From Nemertoderma westbladi (lineage: Eukaryota; Xenacoelomorpha; Nemertodermatida; Nemertodermatidae), in assembly GCA_032718475.1 (NCBI GenBank), contig JAUCBJ010008044.1, positions 1 through 39,985 of the forward strand: 39,985 bases of DNA, written 5' to 3'. The translations under genes were made by a program, and so were the position numbers. Position 1 is the first letter of the stretch. Each line of letters starts with the position of its first letter. A model generated the notes under the pieces. It did no database searches, was not told the origin of the DNA, and saw only the letters and a program-made list of their open reading frames with translations. This document shows, in pieces, positions 10,399 through 19,961 of this stretch.

Positions 10399-11463
10399 AT
10401 GACCCGTAATATAGTGTCATTTTCTGATGATACGGACCCCCCCCCCCCCCCCCCCCCCCCCCCCTTTATGGTTGTTACCATAAAGCCGGAATTCATTGAG
10501 AGACAGCTGAGATATAGGCGTTTAAATTTTGCAAGAATTATTGTTCGCAGCAGGCCATTTATTCTATTTAATAAATTCACAATTATTCTGGAACAATTTG
10601 TTTATGTATGATTAGCTACGCAATATATTATATTGTTATATTGTTATATTATATATATTGTATAGGTAATCAGAAATTTCTTCAGCGGAGACTGAGGGAT
10701 CCAATCTGCCTATGTGTATGTGGGCTTACAACACATAACACATAACCGCGTGCGACCTCACACGGTTTTCACCACCTCGTCTGCAAAAACTCAACCCCAT
10801 TTCACACGCTCTCCCCCGAATGCCACTGCCGATACTGTAACTCAATTCGCGACCGATACCACGCGCTCAGCTGCCCCCAGTGCCCAGCCCATCTCTTGCC
10901 TTTCTCGCCTCAAATTAACTCATCTGAATTATCTGTGTATTGCCCATGTTACCGTACAATATTTCAATTTTACCCCGCGTCGGGGTGTATATTATAATAT
11001 TATATATCGTATAGGCATAACGCTGTTGCCCACCAACTCATAAAATAAATAACACGTTCTAGAATTTTGTGTATTTATTAAATAGAATAAATGGCCTGCA
11101 GTAAACAATAATTCTTGCAAAATTTAAACGCCTATTTCTCAGCTGTTTCTCAATGAAATTCAGATATTGTTACATATTTGGAATCCTTACAAGGCATCAA
11201 GCTTTCTATTGATTGATTACGAATAATGTTAAGAATGGCATTGATACGGATGGTGCGATTTCGCAAAAGACACTTTTTTAAAACGCTTATAGAAAAAATG
11301 TAAAAGCGAAATCAAAATTCCTGCTTCATTGGGTCATCAACGGTGAGTGGAACTAGTTGTGTTTCAAATTTCAAGCAATATGATAAAGATTTGTAGAAAA
11401 ATTTGGGTGGGGGGGGGGGGGGGGGGTCCGTGGCATCAGAAATGACACTATATTACGGGTCAT
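10399..11463. mobile_element. Inverted-repeat element with poly-C left and poly-G right arms
   Basis: The ends are inverted copies: ATGACCCGTAATATAGTGTC at 10399 against its complement ending at 11463, continuing through a CTGATG..ACGGA block into about 26 C on the left (from about 10437) and about 20 G on the right (to about 11426). Inside, the reverse complement of 10480-10600 matches 11050-11160 (GGCCATTTATTCTATTTAAT, CAAGAATTATTGTT and AGCTG blocks), so the two arms are inverted copies of one sequence, the left one shortened. The right arm is homologous to 32760-33230. No transposase is encoded, and the 109-codon ORF at 10714-11043 has no recognisable domain. GTGTAT occurs near both edges but offset, so the target duplication is unresolved. 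Confidence 0.75.
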
Positions 11464-12414
11464 GGTGTATAAAGATAACATACTTGCTGAGATAGAACAT
11501 ATTACTGAGCGTCTTAATTGATTTTGCACTTTCGGTGACTTTCGAGGTGCATTAGTAGGGATTTCTAAGAAAAGGTATAAATTAAGGTCACAAATAATCT
11601 CTCACGTTCTATGAGATGATGTCGGATTAAAGAAATAACACCCCAGGCAAATGTGAGACATCAACTCAGTTTAATTTATTATGAAACGTGTGGTGGGAGT
11701 TTTTGTTGCTCCTGTATCTGATTCATCCTATACCACTACTGTATAGTGTATATCTATAACTGAACCGAACCTTAATATTCCATGTGTAATACAATAATCT
11801 TGTGGGTATTACTGTATTACATTCAGGGATACTCTCTGAACCTTCCGCATCTCCCTTGCAAGATTGCCATTATCGGTGGCAAATAACTGATTGGAACTGC
11901 AGTTTTTGCTTGCAACTAAACTGACTGACCGAAATTCCTAGATACTGCTTATTTATTGTAAATTGGAGATGATCTGTTTCAATTCAAATCATTGCAACTC
12001 TCAACTTTCTTCGACTTTACTTAAATACACCATAACTGGTGAATTCGACAGACAAAAGTAATTTTGTTACATAGATCTACTATAGGCCAAGCTACAGTAG
12101 TTTAGTTAGTTAGTTAGATTATTGACAAAAAAAATGATTAATTATAAACAAATCTATAAATAAATTACACACACAGAGAAATATACAATTGTACATGATT
12201 ATATATATAACTCACTCAGATAACAATTCAGAAAAAATAGTAAGTAATCTTCCTACATAGTTATTTAATATATAACCACACAAAATGGAATAATGTTAAC
12301 ACTATAATGAAAACCAAGCCTACAACAACGGCAAAGGTGAGTCCTGGTTGGTCATATATTCACAAACAAAACTTGGTTCCAATCAAAATATAGAAGTCAA
12401 TATGATGAGACACC
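11464..12414. other. Non-coding
   Basis: AT-rich with no supported gene. TTAGTTAGTTAG occurs near 12105. Confidence 0.5.
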
Positions 12415-12600
12415 TATAGATTTGTATAGTGCCCATTATACTTGACATAGTGAACCCGGCGTAGCATTCTTGCGTATGTGCTATCCATAGATTTGGAGTC
12501 CTCCAAGCAGTTAGAGCCCAGCACGGACTCCCATAGAGGACTACTGGAACTACTGCTGCCCTAAATAATCGAACTATGATATTACTTTGATTTATTCTAA
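12415..12600 (-). pseudogene. LINE RT C-terminal fragment (family A)
   Basis: Read on the minus strand it shows R-A-A-V-V-P-V-V-L-Y-G-S-P-C-W-A, then after a one-base slip E-D-S-K-S-M-D and A-R-M-L-R-R-V-H-Y-V-K-Y-N-G-H. This parallels the middle of the copy at 2987-3745. Both ends are truncated and the frame is broken. Confidence 0.72.
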
Positions 12601-13593
12601 GATAATTCCAAATGGCTTCCCGGTGGTTTGGGCTTGGCAGTAGTGTCGGTGTGGTATCAACTCAGTTTGATTGTGGTGGTGGCTTGTCTGCACATCGATG
12701 GAGTGGTGTTGGCATAAAATAGTTGTAACGCTTGTAGAACTACGTTATCATTGATTCAGAATAATGGTTGTCTAGTTTTAGCATAAAATTAACATCCTTC
12801 TTCTGTATTGTGGATTGTTACCACTTATGGTCTACTTGGACTTGACTATGATGAACTTTTGAGACCGTGAAGATGTGATATTTTTATTCGGTTTTCGGCC
12901 TTTGGACTTCCAAGGAAGGTATTACAGTATACAGATTAACTCTTACAGATTACCAAGAGTGCCAAAATCCAAATCATGATAAATTAGTGCTGCCTAGATT
13001 TTAATTGTCACTTCAGGTCAATCAATAATTACTCCTTGTTTGAACTGTATTTGTATGTTACTTACTTCTATATGGGATGTGGTTACGCACAGGTGACCTG
13101 CTGTGAAAATCAAGTACGTAATAGGGAAGGAGTGGACGTTAATATAAATGAATTGAATGTCTTTGTCTTTTTCTCGTAATAATATTGCATCCAACAATAT
13201 AGGCCTAATCGTTGCAGGTTACATATATTATTGTAATACTATTAAGTCATCGAATTTTCACGCAATGCCATTGCCAAAAAATCATCATTCAATACTCGTT
13301 CCAGTGGAATGGATTGAATAAATACACTAATCTTGCACTACTTGTGACATGTAATCTACAACAATAATAAAATTGAAAATAAGTATTATAAATAAATAAA
13401 TAACATAATTCTTATCAACACGGCACTAGTAGTCTATACGATACTGTTGTAAAATTATCTTAATGTTATATATTTTTTTACATGAAATATTATAATTTAA
13501 ACAAGTGCATGATATTTTATACTGTAATTGACAATAGTATACAAAATACTTTTGTTACATTATGTCAACTTATCAGCGATCTTGTGAATTACT
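12601..13593. other. Non-coding
   Basis: No gene is supported. ATCAACTCAGTTT.ATT near 12655 also occurs near 11661, a weak hint of shared repeat sequence. Confidence 0.45.
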
Positions 13594-13966
13594 CGTAAGG
13601 CCCCCCCTCACACGGAGAAACTTGCTTCTGCAACTTGTTACTGAAACTTGTTGCTGTGCCCCATCACACACAGAAACAAGTTGCTGCCACTTGTTTCTGC
13701 AACTTGTTACTGAAACTTGTTGCTGTGCCCCCTCACACACCGAAACAAGTTGCTGCAACTTGTTTCTGCAACTTGTTACTGAAACTTGTTGCTGTGCCCC
13801 CTCACACACAGCAACTTGTTTCTGAAAATTGTTGCTGCACCCCCTCACACACAGAAACTTGTTGCTCAATTTGTTTCCGAAACTTGTTACTGTGTGTGAG
13901 GGGGTCCAGCAACAAGTTTCCGATACAAGTTAAAGAAACAAGTTGCTCTGTGTAAGGCGCCTTACG
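13594..13966. mobile_element. Foldback element made of 69-bp CAACTTGTTGC repeats
   Basis: The edges are inverted copies: CGTAAGGC at 13594 and GCGCCTTACG ending at 13966, each followed inward by CTCACAC or CTCTGTGT-type sequence. The interior has three units of exactly 69 bp (GTTACTGAAAC anchors at 13637, 13706 and 13775), then degenerate units, the last in opposite orientation. Each unit contains a near-perfect palindrome around GCTGCAACTTGTTTC. Overlapping ORFs on both strands (13562-13825, 13635-13955, 13573-13869 minus) are by-products of the repeat and are not annotated. There is no transposase. Confidence 0.7.
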
Positions 13967-14737
13967 CTGCAAAGTGCGACCTATAGGATGGAACGCTGCA
14001 ATAATATGGAAACAACTTCAATTACCGTATTCCAGAATGTATTGTTTCCATTTATATTTTATTGCCTTCTGCTTTATTATCCAGTTTGGAGTGTTGGGAC
14101 TGGATACTGTATGTAAATAATTGTGTACTGTATCCATTATTTCGAAACGTCCAATAGAAGATATTTTAGAGAAAATGCGCAAAGAAAATGGCGACAGTGT
14201 TCAGTAAAACTGAACGGACACAGCCGATGACTCAGTTTGCTTCAGTCGACAATTATAGTCAAGATGGATTAATGATTTATCACATCCAAGCAGGAGATAA
14301 CTTCTATTAACCTTTAATTAGATTTAAATGTATGATAAAGTTTACGTTGTATGTTAAGTTAAGTGTACCTGTTAATAAATTTCACTTATATTCAAAATAG
14401 TACATGATTAAAATATTTAAAAGAGCATTCATAAAATCCTTTCTTCACAGACCGCACGCTGATAAATTGATATAATGTAACAAAACTACATACATCATTG
14501 CTTGTAAAGGTCACTTTTCTTTGTTAAAGATCATTGTTAATTTATGTAAACCTCCCTCGTTGCGCTCGATCGGTACATAAATAAACTCGGGTCATAACGC
14601 TGCAAAGTGCTGCTTTACACACAATGATGTAAAAAGTTATTAGTGAAGTCACTTAATTAATTTCAAGTAATAATATATCAAAGATTTATTATACGTGTAT
14701 ATTAAACACAAACCACACTATCAGTACTCCTGTACAG
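13967..14737. other. Non-coding, with one small upstream ORF
   Basis: This lies immediately upstream of the two-exon gene at 14760. A 40-codon ORF at 14188-14310 (M-A-T-V-F-S-K-T-E-R) starts in a good context (AAAATGGCG) and could be a 5' exon segment or chance. ACGCTGCAAAGTGC occurs at 13964-13977 and again at 14597-14610 as a 14-bp direct repeat. Confidence 0.4.
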
Positions 14738-14759
14738 GTAGGGCCACCTCATATTAATA

Positions 14760-14887
14760 ATGCCTGTAGGCAAAGACAAGAAATACAGTAAGACTGTCTC
14801 CAAGTCCAACTTCCAGAATAAAAGTTTGGAAAATAAGAAGAAAGTTTCCATTAGCAACCCAAGGAGAGAATCTATATCTGGGCCAGA
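14760..14887 (+). CDS. Exon 1 of an unrecognised basic, Ser/Lys-rich protein
   Basis: The ATG at 14760 starts M-P-V-G-K-D-K-K-Y-S-K. The exon is lysine-rich and includes R-R-E-S, a PKA-type phosphosite. Upstream, CTCCTGTACAG|G at 14737/14738 could be a splice acceptor, so the transcribed exon may begin at 14738. I end it at 14887, before GTTAGT, which leaves phase 2. The exon at 15174 then continues in frame with a Glu codon at the join, giving a 107-residue open frame without stops. The protein is not recognised. It looks soluble, strongly basic and probably disordered. The support is the matching splice phase plus biased composition; no domain is visible. Confidence 0.5.
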
Positions 14888-15173
14888 GTTAGTATCATTA
14901 TTTTAAGATAGATGTCGGCCCGTATTAAAAACACTGTGTACATAACTTACATGGAGAATAATTACTAATTGTCCCCTTACATACTACCCGGTTTACCATT
15001 TGTTCAACTTATAAACCTGATTAGTACAGTTTATTAAGGAAGGTTTTAATTAATAAAGTTTACTATTCGCGGTACCGTTCTGATGATGCACAACTTGCAT
15101 TTTCCGAATAAGTGACCTTAGTAAATTGTAATAAATGTAATAAAAAAAATATTAAGTAACTTTATGCTTATAG

Positions 15174-15366
15174 GAAAATTAACATAGAGAGGAGACGACG
15201 GTTAGGAAGCATTAGCACCCAACTTACTCCTCATTTAGAGGAGTTGTTACTTGAGAAGAAGAAAGAACAACAGGCAGCAGAAGAGGAAGCTGCCGGTAGG
15301 CCTAGCAGAGAGTACCGTCGCAACAGTCTGCAGTTAGCTGGAAGAGGTTTAATACGAGCATCGAAG
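15174..15366 (+). CDS. Exon 2 of the same unrecognised protein
   Basis: The exon follows an AG acceptor (CTTATAG, ending 15173) and ends at AAG|GTTAGA (intron from 15367), in phase 0. Joined to 14760-14887 it encodes K-I-N-I-E-R-R-R-R-L-G-S-I-S-T-Q-L-T-P-H-L-E-E-L-L-type sequence (described in parts: a basic R-R-R-R-L-G-S site, an amphipathic L-E-E-L-L-L-E helix, an E-K-K-K-E-Q-Q-A-A-E-E-E coiled-coil-like run, then R-R-N-S and L-A-G-R-G-L-I). R-R-E-S and R-R-N-S suggest phosphorylation by basophilic kinases. The coding bias is clearly unlike the AT-rich flanks. Further exons are expected downstream on the plus strand, but LINE debris follows and none was found. Confidence 0.55.
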
Positions 15367-15409
15367 GTTAGAGACAATGTAAAGTGTCAAAAAAATTAAC
15401 CAATAAATC

Positions 15410-15755
15410 AGGGGCTGTCAAAGGGGGGGCAATGACCCTGGGCGCTGGGCGCAAAAGGGGGCGCAAGAAATTTATGCAATAATGTACATAATGTGTTTAT
15501 GCACTCAAACTTGAAATTTTATTGTAATTCATACATTTTTTATTGATAAACTTGTGAACTACAGTAGAAACTTTAAGGTAAGTAACTCTATCCTTGAAAT
15601 ACCACAAACACAAAGTACAATAAATTGCATGATGAGCTATTATCTCAATTCTGTATTCCACATCTGGAAGAGTCTTAGGAACCCGGGTCCGAACCGAGGG
15701 GGCGCAGTGCTCCCACTTTTATCAGTTAGATATTGAAACATTGCCCCCTACAGGT
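15410..15755. mobile_element. Possible short hAT-like MITE
   Basis: The left edge CAGGGGCTGTCAAAGGGGGG and GGGGGGGCAATG at 15423-15434 face CATTGCCCCCT at 15739-15749. Nearby GGGCGC-rich segments and GAGGGGGCGCAGTGCTCCCA resemble termini of hAT-type elements. The inverted match is only about 11-12 bp and no 8-bp duplication was found. There is no ORF of note. Confidence 0.3.
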
Positions 15756-15799
15756 AGTGCTGTAGTGGGGTTATCTCCCCTATAAAAATATTGTTCAAA

Positions 15800-16050
15800 C
15801 TAATGAGTGAACCTTGACAACCTTCAAGAAATGTCTGATCGTGCCCTTACGAGCCCACGTGCTCCAGTGATGACTTCTCCTACTTGGGAATATGGATCTG
15901 GAAGTCAGGTGAAAAACTTCGGATACGTTGATACGGATACAGCATTGAATAGTAAGTCCATGATTTGGAAGTCCCAAGATTCGATTATTTACGACAGCAG
16001 TAGAACCAGTACTCGTACATGGGAGTCTATGCTGGGCTCTAACTGCAGAG
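15800..16050 (+). pseudogene. LINE RT fragment (family A)
   Basis: From about 15868 the plus strand reads D-D-F-S-Y-L-G-I-W-I, then K-S-G-E-K-L-R-I-R, then A-L-N, and after slips V-P-V-L-V-H-G-S-L-C-W-A. This matches the Y-L-E-S-W-I to L-L-Y-G-S-P-C-W blocks of the 2987-3745 copy. Frameshifts break it. The minus-strand ORF at 15795-16268 is its shadow. Confidence 0.65.
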
Positions 16051-16392
16051 GATAACAAATCGCAGGATGTCACAGTCAATGGAGCTCGAACGAGCTCGTG
16101 TATTATTCGCATAGATGGGATACCACAATATTTAATTATAAAATCATTGCACCAGTGAACGTTTGTTTGTAATTTTTGTTTTGTTCTGATGTAATATGGT
16201 TTTAGGGGGTGCGTTATTCGTTTTATGTTCTGTTCAAAAAAAAAAAAAAGGAGAGAAAGCAGTAGCATAGCTAGTTTTGCCTCTTACCTTCTTTTTCTCA
16301 GAGAATCGTGATGTGGTACACCGGTTGGGTTATTATGGTGATGTCGGCCAGTGATCCTGAGTATATTCTGCGATGCCATATATCAGTGCAAT

Positions 16393-16528
16393 TTTTCTAA
16401 TAATAGTAACTTTATTTTAATGTGCCGAAATTTCAGTTTTAAATTTTATTTTAAGTTTATTTTTCTAATAATAGTAACTGTATTGTATTGTGCCGAAATT
16501 GCAATTTTAATTTTATTTTAAATTTCGT
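16393..16528. repeat. Two-copy 68-bp tandem duplication
   Basis: TTTTCTAATAATAGTAACT recurs at 16393 and 16461, each followed by TGTGCCGAAATT and T-rich sequence. It lies just beyond the 3' end (minus strand) of the LINE ORF2 at 16695 and may belong to that element's 3' UTR; repeated 3' tails are common in LINEs. Confidence 0.65.
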
Positions 16529-16694
16529 TTACGTTTTAAAAAAAAAAGAAAAAAAATGTTAGTTCATATATTATTTAGTCATGATGCAAATAGCGTTGAC
16601 GATGACGATGGAGTGATAGCATTACGAAGTTACGAAATTTAGGATAATTTTTATTTATTTTATAATTTAATAGTGATACGCAACTATATTGGAA

Positions 16695-19600
16695 TTAAAG
16701 TTCACTTAACATATGAAGTTTTAATTTTCTAGCTAGTGTGTTTTTTGATTTGCACATTTTAAATTCTGTTTTTAGTGAGTTCCATATGATTGCACCGCTG
16801 TATTTTAGAGAGTTTTGGGTTGATATTAGTCTGGTACGTGGAATAAAGTAGTTTTTGGATGTAGTGGATCGAGTTGTATAATTGTGGATATCTGAAGTTT
16901 GTGTAAATAGGGCCGTTATAAATTGCTTTTTTTTGTTATTGTAAATGTCCCACATAAGTTTTGTTACTTCTAGGTTATATAGATTTTCGATTGGCAAGAT
17001 ATTAAGGTATTTATAGATCGGAATGGAATGAGCTTGGAAGTGGTTGAAGGTTATTGCTCGTATTATTTTATTTATTTTGACACGGATTGGATTTATATAT
17101 TTGTTATAAGCACTTCCCCACAATATTATACCATATAATATATAAGGATGGATTAGCGAGAAATATAACATTTTTAATACTTTTAGTGGTAGTATGTGTC
17201 TAATTTTATAAAATATACCGCATGATTTAGAGATTTTTTTTAGGACGTAAGCACAATGGTTTTTCCAGGTCAATTTATTATCTATCCAGATGCCTAAAAA
17301 TTTTGTTTCAGTTTTGATGTTTATATTTGCATTATTGATCTTGATAGTGTCTGAGGGGGGATTCTTTAATTTATTTGAGAAAATGAGATATTCTGTTTTT
17401 TTTAGATTTAATGATAGTCTGTTGTCTTTTAGCCATTCGTCTAGTTTCTGTAGTTCGTCATTGATAGTGGAAATTAACGTATTTGGGTTTCTGTGTGTGT
17501 ATAAGAGGTTTGTGTCGTCAGCGAACAGTGTAGTAATAAGAGACGTGCAGTTTGGTAAGTCGTTTATATAGAGTAAGAAGAGGGTACTGCTTAGAATAGC
17601 ACCTTGGGGTGTACCACAGGTGGGAGTTAGCGGATCAGAGTTTATATTATTTAGTACAACAGTTTGTGTTCTGTCAGAAAGAAAGCTGGATAGAAGTTTG
17701 TGGGGAAGGCCTCGTATTCCATATTGGTCTAGTTTTTTGAGAAGTATGTCATGGTTTAGAGTGTCAAAGGCCTTCCTTAAGTCGATAGATATTAGGCAGC
17801 ATGAGTCCTGTGAGTCTAGAGTTTCTCGAAGTCGTTCAGTCACCGTTAGTAGAGCATCAGTAGTTGTTGATTTTTTTCTAAAGCCGTGTTGTGCATCTGT
17901 CAGTATTGAGTATTTATCTAAGTAGCTTAGTAGTTGAGTATTTATTATACGTTCGAAAATTTTACTAAATAAGGGTAGTACGGAAATCGGTCGATAATTG
18001 TTTCTATCTGTTGGGTCGCCTGATTTGAATACTGCAGTAATTTTTGCGTTTTTTAATATTTTAGGAAAGAACCCGTTTTTTATTGATATGTTAATTAAAT
18101 GTGTTAAATGTGGGGCTAGGTCGTATGCTATGATTTTTAATATTTTAGTTGGAAAAGGGTCGTTTGTGGAGCAATTGTTGTCTAAGTCTAGTATGTTATA
18201 TATTACTTCAATATTTGTGGTTTCTGATAAATGGAAGGAGTTTGATTTGCGATGGCTAATATAACGTATTGGATTTCTATTAGTTTTTGGAATTTGTTCT
18301 GCTAATTGGGGACCAATATTTGCAAAGTGCTCATTGAGGTTGTTGGCTATAGATTTTGTATCCGTTATTGTTATTTTTTGGCCTGTTATAGTTGATGTTA
18401 TTATTTTTTTTGGAGAATTTAATTGTTTGGATCTATTTAGTGCACTATTTATAGTTTGCCAAGTTTTTTTTGTGTTGTGCTTGTTTTTTTCAAATTCCCT
18501 TTCGAAGTATTTTTTTTGTGCTTTTCTCAGAGTATTTGTAAGTATGTTTCTATATTTTTTATAATGTTGTTCTTTTTCTGGAGTTGGGTGAGACATAAGC
18601 GATGCGTATAGTCTATTTTTCATTATAGTAGACTGTACAAGAGAAGGGGTCATCCATGTTTTTTTTGGTATCTCTCGGGGTTTTAATAACTTTTTTTGTA
18701 GATGTTTGTTTGTAATTTTCTCAAGGTCTTTGTAAAATATTTCAAATTTCTTATCTAATTGAATTGAGTCATCATTGTACGTCCAATTCTGATTATTGCG
18801 TATGTCTAATATGAAATTGGTCGGGTTAAATTTTGAGTAGTCATATATGAATTTTTGTGTAGGAGGTGCGAAAAAATGTGAGTATTTATGTACAATAACA
18901 AAGGTTGCTAAGTGGTCTGTGGTGCCGAGTTGTCCAGTAAAGACACCAGAGGATAGTATTTTGTCTGATATGTTAGTAGATATGTGGTCTAGTAAGGTTT
19001 TAGAGTATGGTGTAATTCTAGTAGGTTTGTCAATTAGTTGCTCGAGCCCATTAGATTCAAGAGTTTGTATATAGTTATTGGCTGAGTTTGAGCGTTTTAG
19101 TAAATCAATGTTGAAGTCACCAGTAAGTATTATGTCTGTTTGTTGTTGGTTAATTGTAGCTAGTACTGTATTTAGGTTGTCAATAAGGTTAGTAATGTTA
19201 CATGTGTCAGGTCGGTAGATAGTGCCAATGAGAAGTTGCTTTTCAGAATGAGAGGAGTTTGGTATTCTAGAAATAGTTGCCCAAGTTGATTCACAGTCAG
19301 GTATTGTAAGGTCTTTCCGCTCAGTAACGTTAATCCCTTTCTTAGTGTATATCGCTGTACCCCCTCTGTTTTTCTTGCCAACAATCCGGTTCGTTAATAG
19401 AGGTTGAGAGTAGCCGTCAATCTGTAGGTAGTTCGTGTTGGTTTCGTCAGTTAGAAAAGTCTCAGTGAGTGTTAGTATGTCAAATGATTGAGTCAGAGTA
19501 GATAGGTAATCAGTTATTGAAGTAAAGTTTAGATTCAGGCTACGACAGTTTATATGAAAGATAGATAGCGTATCACTTTTGGTAAAGGTATTATTAAATT

Positions 19601-19961
19601 TAATTTCATCGTAGTACTGGCAGTTTGATTTGTTGGAAGTAAGATTTATATCAGGATCAATACTTATAAATCTATTATTTAATTCATTGAAATTTTCTGG
19701 CAATAAAATATCATCATCATCGTCATCGTCATTATTAGCTTTGTAAAAAATATCTTTATCGTCATTAGAAATAGTGGAAAATGGAAAAATGTTATGGAAA
19801 CAAAAAATACAGTAAAAATCGGAATCAATTGAAATGTCAGCACATGTTCCACATTGGGTGTGGTAAGAACAGTTACATATGGTACAAGAAATTATTTTTT
19901 CGTTTTTAAGGAATTTGGTAAAACAGAAATCGCAAGATATAGCCTGGCCACTGGATGGCAT
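16695..19961 (-). CDS. LINE ORF2: PHD finger, APE endonuclease and reverse transcriptase (1088 aa, intact)
   Basis: This is the full pol protein of a jockey/CR1/L2-type non-LTR retrotransposon: it nicks target DNA and primes reverse transcription there. Residues 10-54 form a C4HC3 PHD finger (C10, C13, C26, C29, H34, C37, C51, C54). An acidic D-run follows near 80. The APE domain spans about 130-360, with I-N-C-R-S-L, L-T-E-T, G-D-F-N-I-D, L-L-D-H-I-S-T-N and T-T-D-H catalytic motifs. The RT domain spans about 590-880, with N-Y-R-P-I-S-V-L-P, I-D-L-R-K-A-F-D (D727), G-T-P-Q-G-A-I-L, and F-A-D-D at 813-816 in place of Y-A-D-D. The C-terminus has the W-N-S-L-K block typical of the group. No stop or frameshift interrupts 1088 codons, so the copy is young and possibly competent. 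ORF1 lies upstream on the same strand at 20833-21552. The exact clade is not resolved. Confidence 0.9.
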   Translation of the reverse strand: MPSSGQAISCDFCFTKFLKNEKIISCTICNCSYHTQCGTCADISIDSDFYCIFCFHNIFPFSTISNDDKDIFYKANNDDDDDDDILLPENFNELNNRFISIDPDINLTSNKSNCQYYDEIKFNNTFTKSDTLSIFHINCRSLNLNFTSITDYLSTLTQSFDILTLTETFLTDETNTNYLQIDGYSQPLLTNRIVGKKNRGGTAIYTKKGINVTERKDLTIPDCESTWATISRIPNSSHSEKQLLIGTIYRPDTCNITNLIDNLNTVLATINQQQTDIILTGDFNIDLLKRSNSANNYIQTLESNGLEQLIDKPTRITPYSKTLLDHISTNISDKILSSGVFTGQLGTTDHLATFVIVHKYSHFFAPPTQKFIYDYSKFNPTNFILDIRNNQNWTYNDDSIQLDKKFEIFYKDLEKITNKHLQKKLLKPREIPKKTWMTPSLVQSTIMKNRLYASLMSHPTPEKEQHYKKYRNILTNTLRKAQKKYFEREFEKNKHNTKKTWQTINSALNRSKQLNSPKKIITSTITGQKITITDTKSIANNLNEHFANIGPQLAEQIPKTNRNPIRYISHRKSNSFHLSETTNIEVIYNILDLDNNCSTNDPFPTKILKIIAYDLAPHLTHLINISIKNGFFPKILKNAKITAVFKSGDPTDRNNYRPISVLPLFSKIFERIINTQLLSYLDKYSILTDAQHGFRKKSTTTDALLTVTERLRETLDSQDSCCLISIDLRKAFDTLNHDILLKKLDQYGIRGLPHKLLSSFLSDRTQTVVLNNINSDPLTPTCGTPQGAILSSTLFLLYINDLPNCTSLITTLFADDTNLLYTHRNPNTLISTINDELQKLDEWLKDNRLSLNLKKTEYLIFSNKLKNPPSDTIKINNANINIKTETKFLGIWIDNKLTWKNHCAYVLKKISKSCGIFYKIRHILPLKVLKMLYFSLIHPYILYGIILWGSAYNKYINPIRVKINKIIRAITFNHFQAHSIPIYKYLNILPIENLYNLEVTKLMWDIYNNKKKQFITALFTQTSDIHNYTTRSTTSKNYFIPRTRLISTQNSLKYSGAIIWNSLKTEFKMCKSKNTLARKLKLHMLSEL

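Noticed and set aside
10359-10611. Overlapping ORFs with poly-Gly or poly-Pro
   Set aside because: They are translations of the C-run of an inverted-repeat element; the frame depends on tract length and there is no domain.
13562-13955. Cysteine-rich repeat proteins on both strands
   Set aside because: These are by-products of a 69-bp repeat whose length is a multiple of three; frames are open on both strands with no start or splice support.
13964-14610. 14-bp direct repeat ACGCTGCAAAGTGC as a retroelement target duplication
   Set aside because: The sequence between has no retroelement features and the repeat overlaps the foldback edge; a third partial ACGCTGCA at 13993 suggests a simple repeated word.
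15554-15574. Micro-exon ending at a perfect donor AAG|GTAAGT
   Set aside because: There is no convincing acceptor tract and no in-frame continuation from the exon at 15174.
15795-16268. 157-codon minus-strand ORF
   Set aside because: It is the antisense of a decayed LINE fragment.
17290-19074. Several plus-strand ORFs of 75-101 codons
   Set aside because: All are shadows of the minus-strand LINE ORF2.
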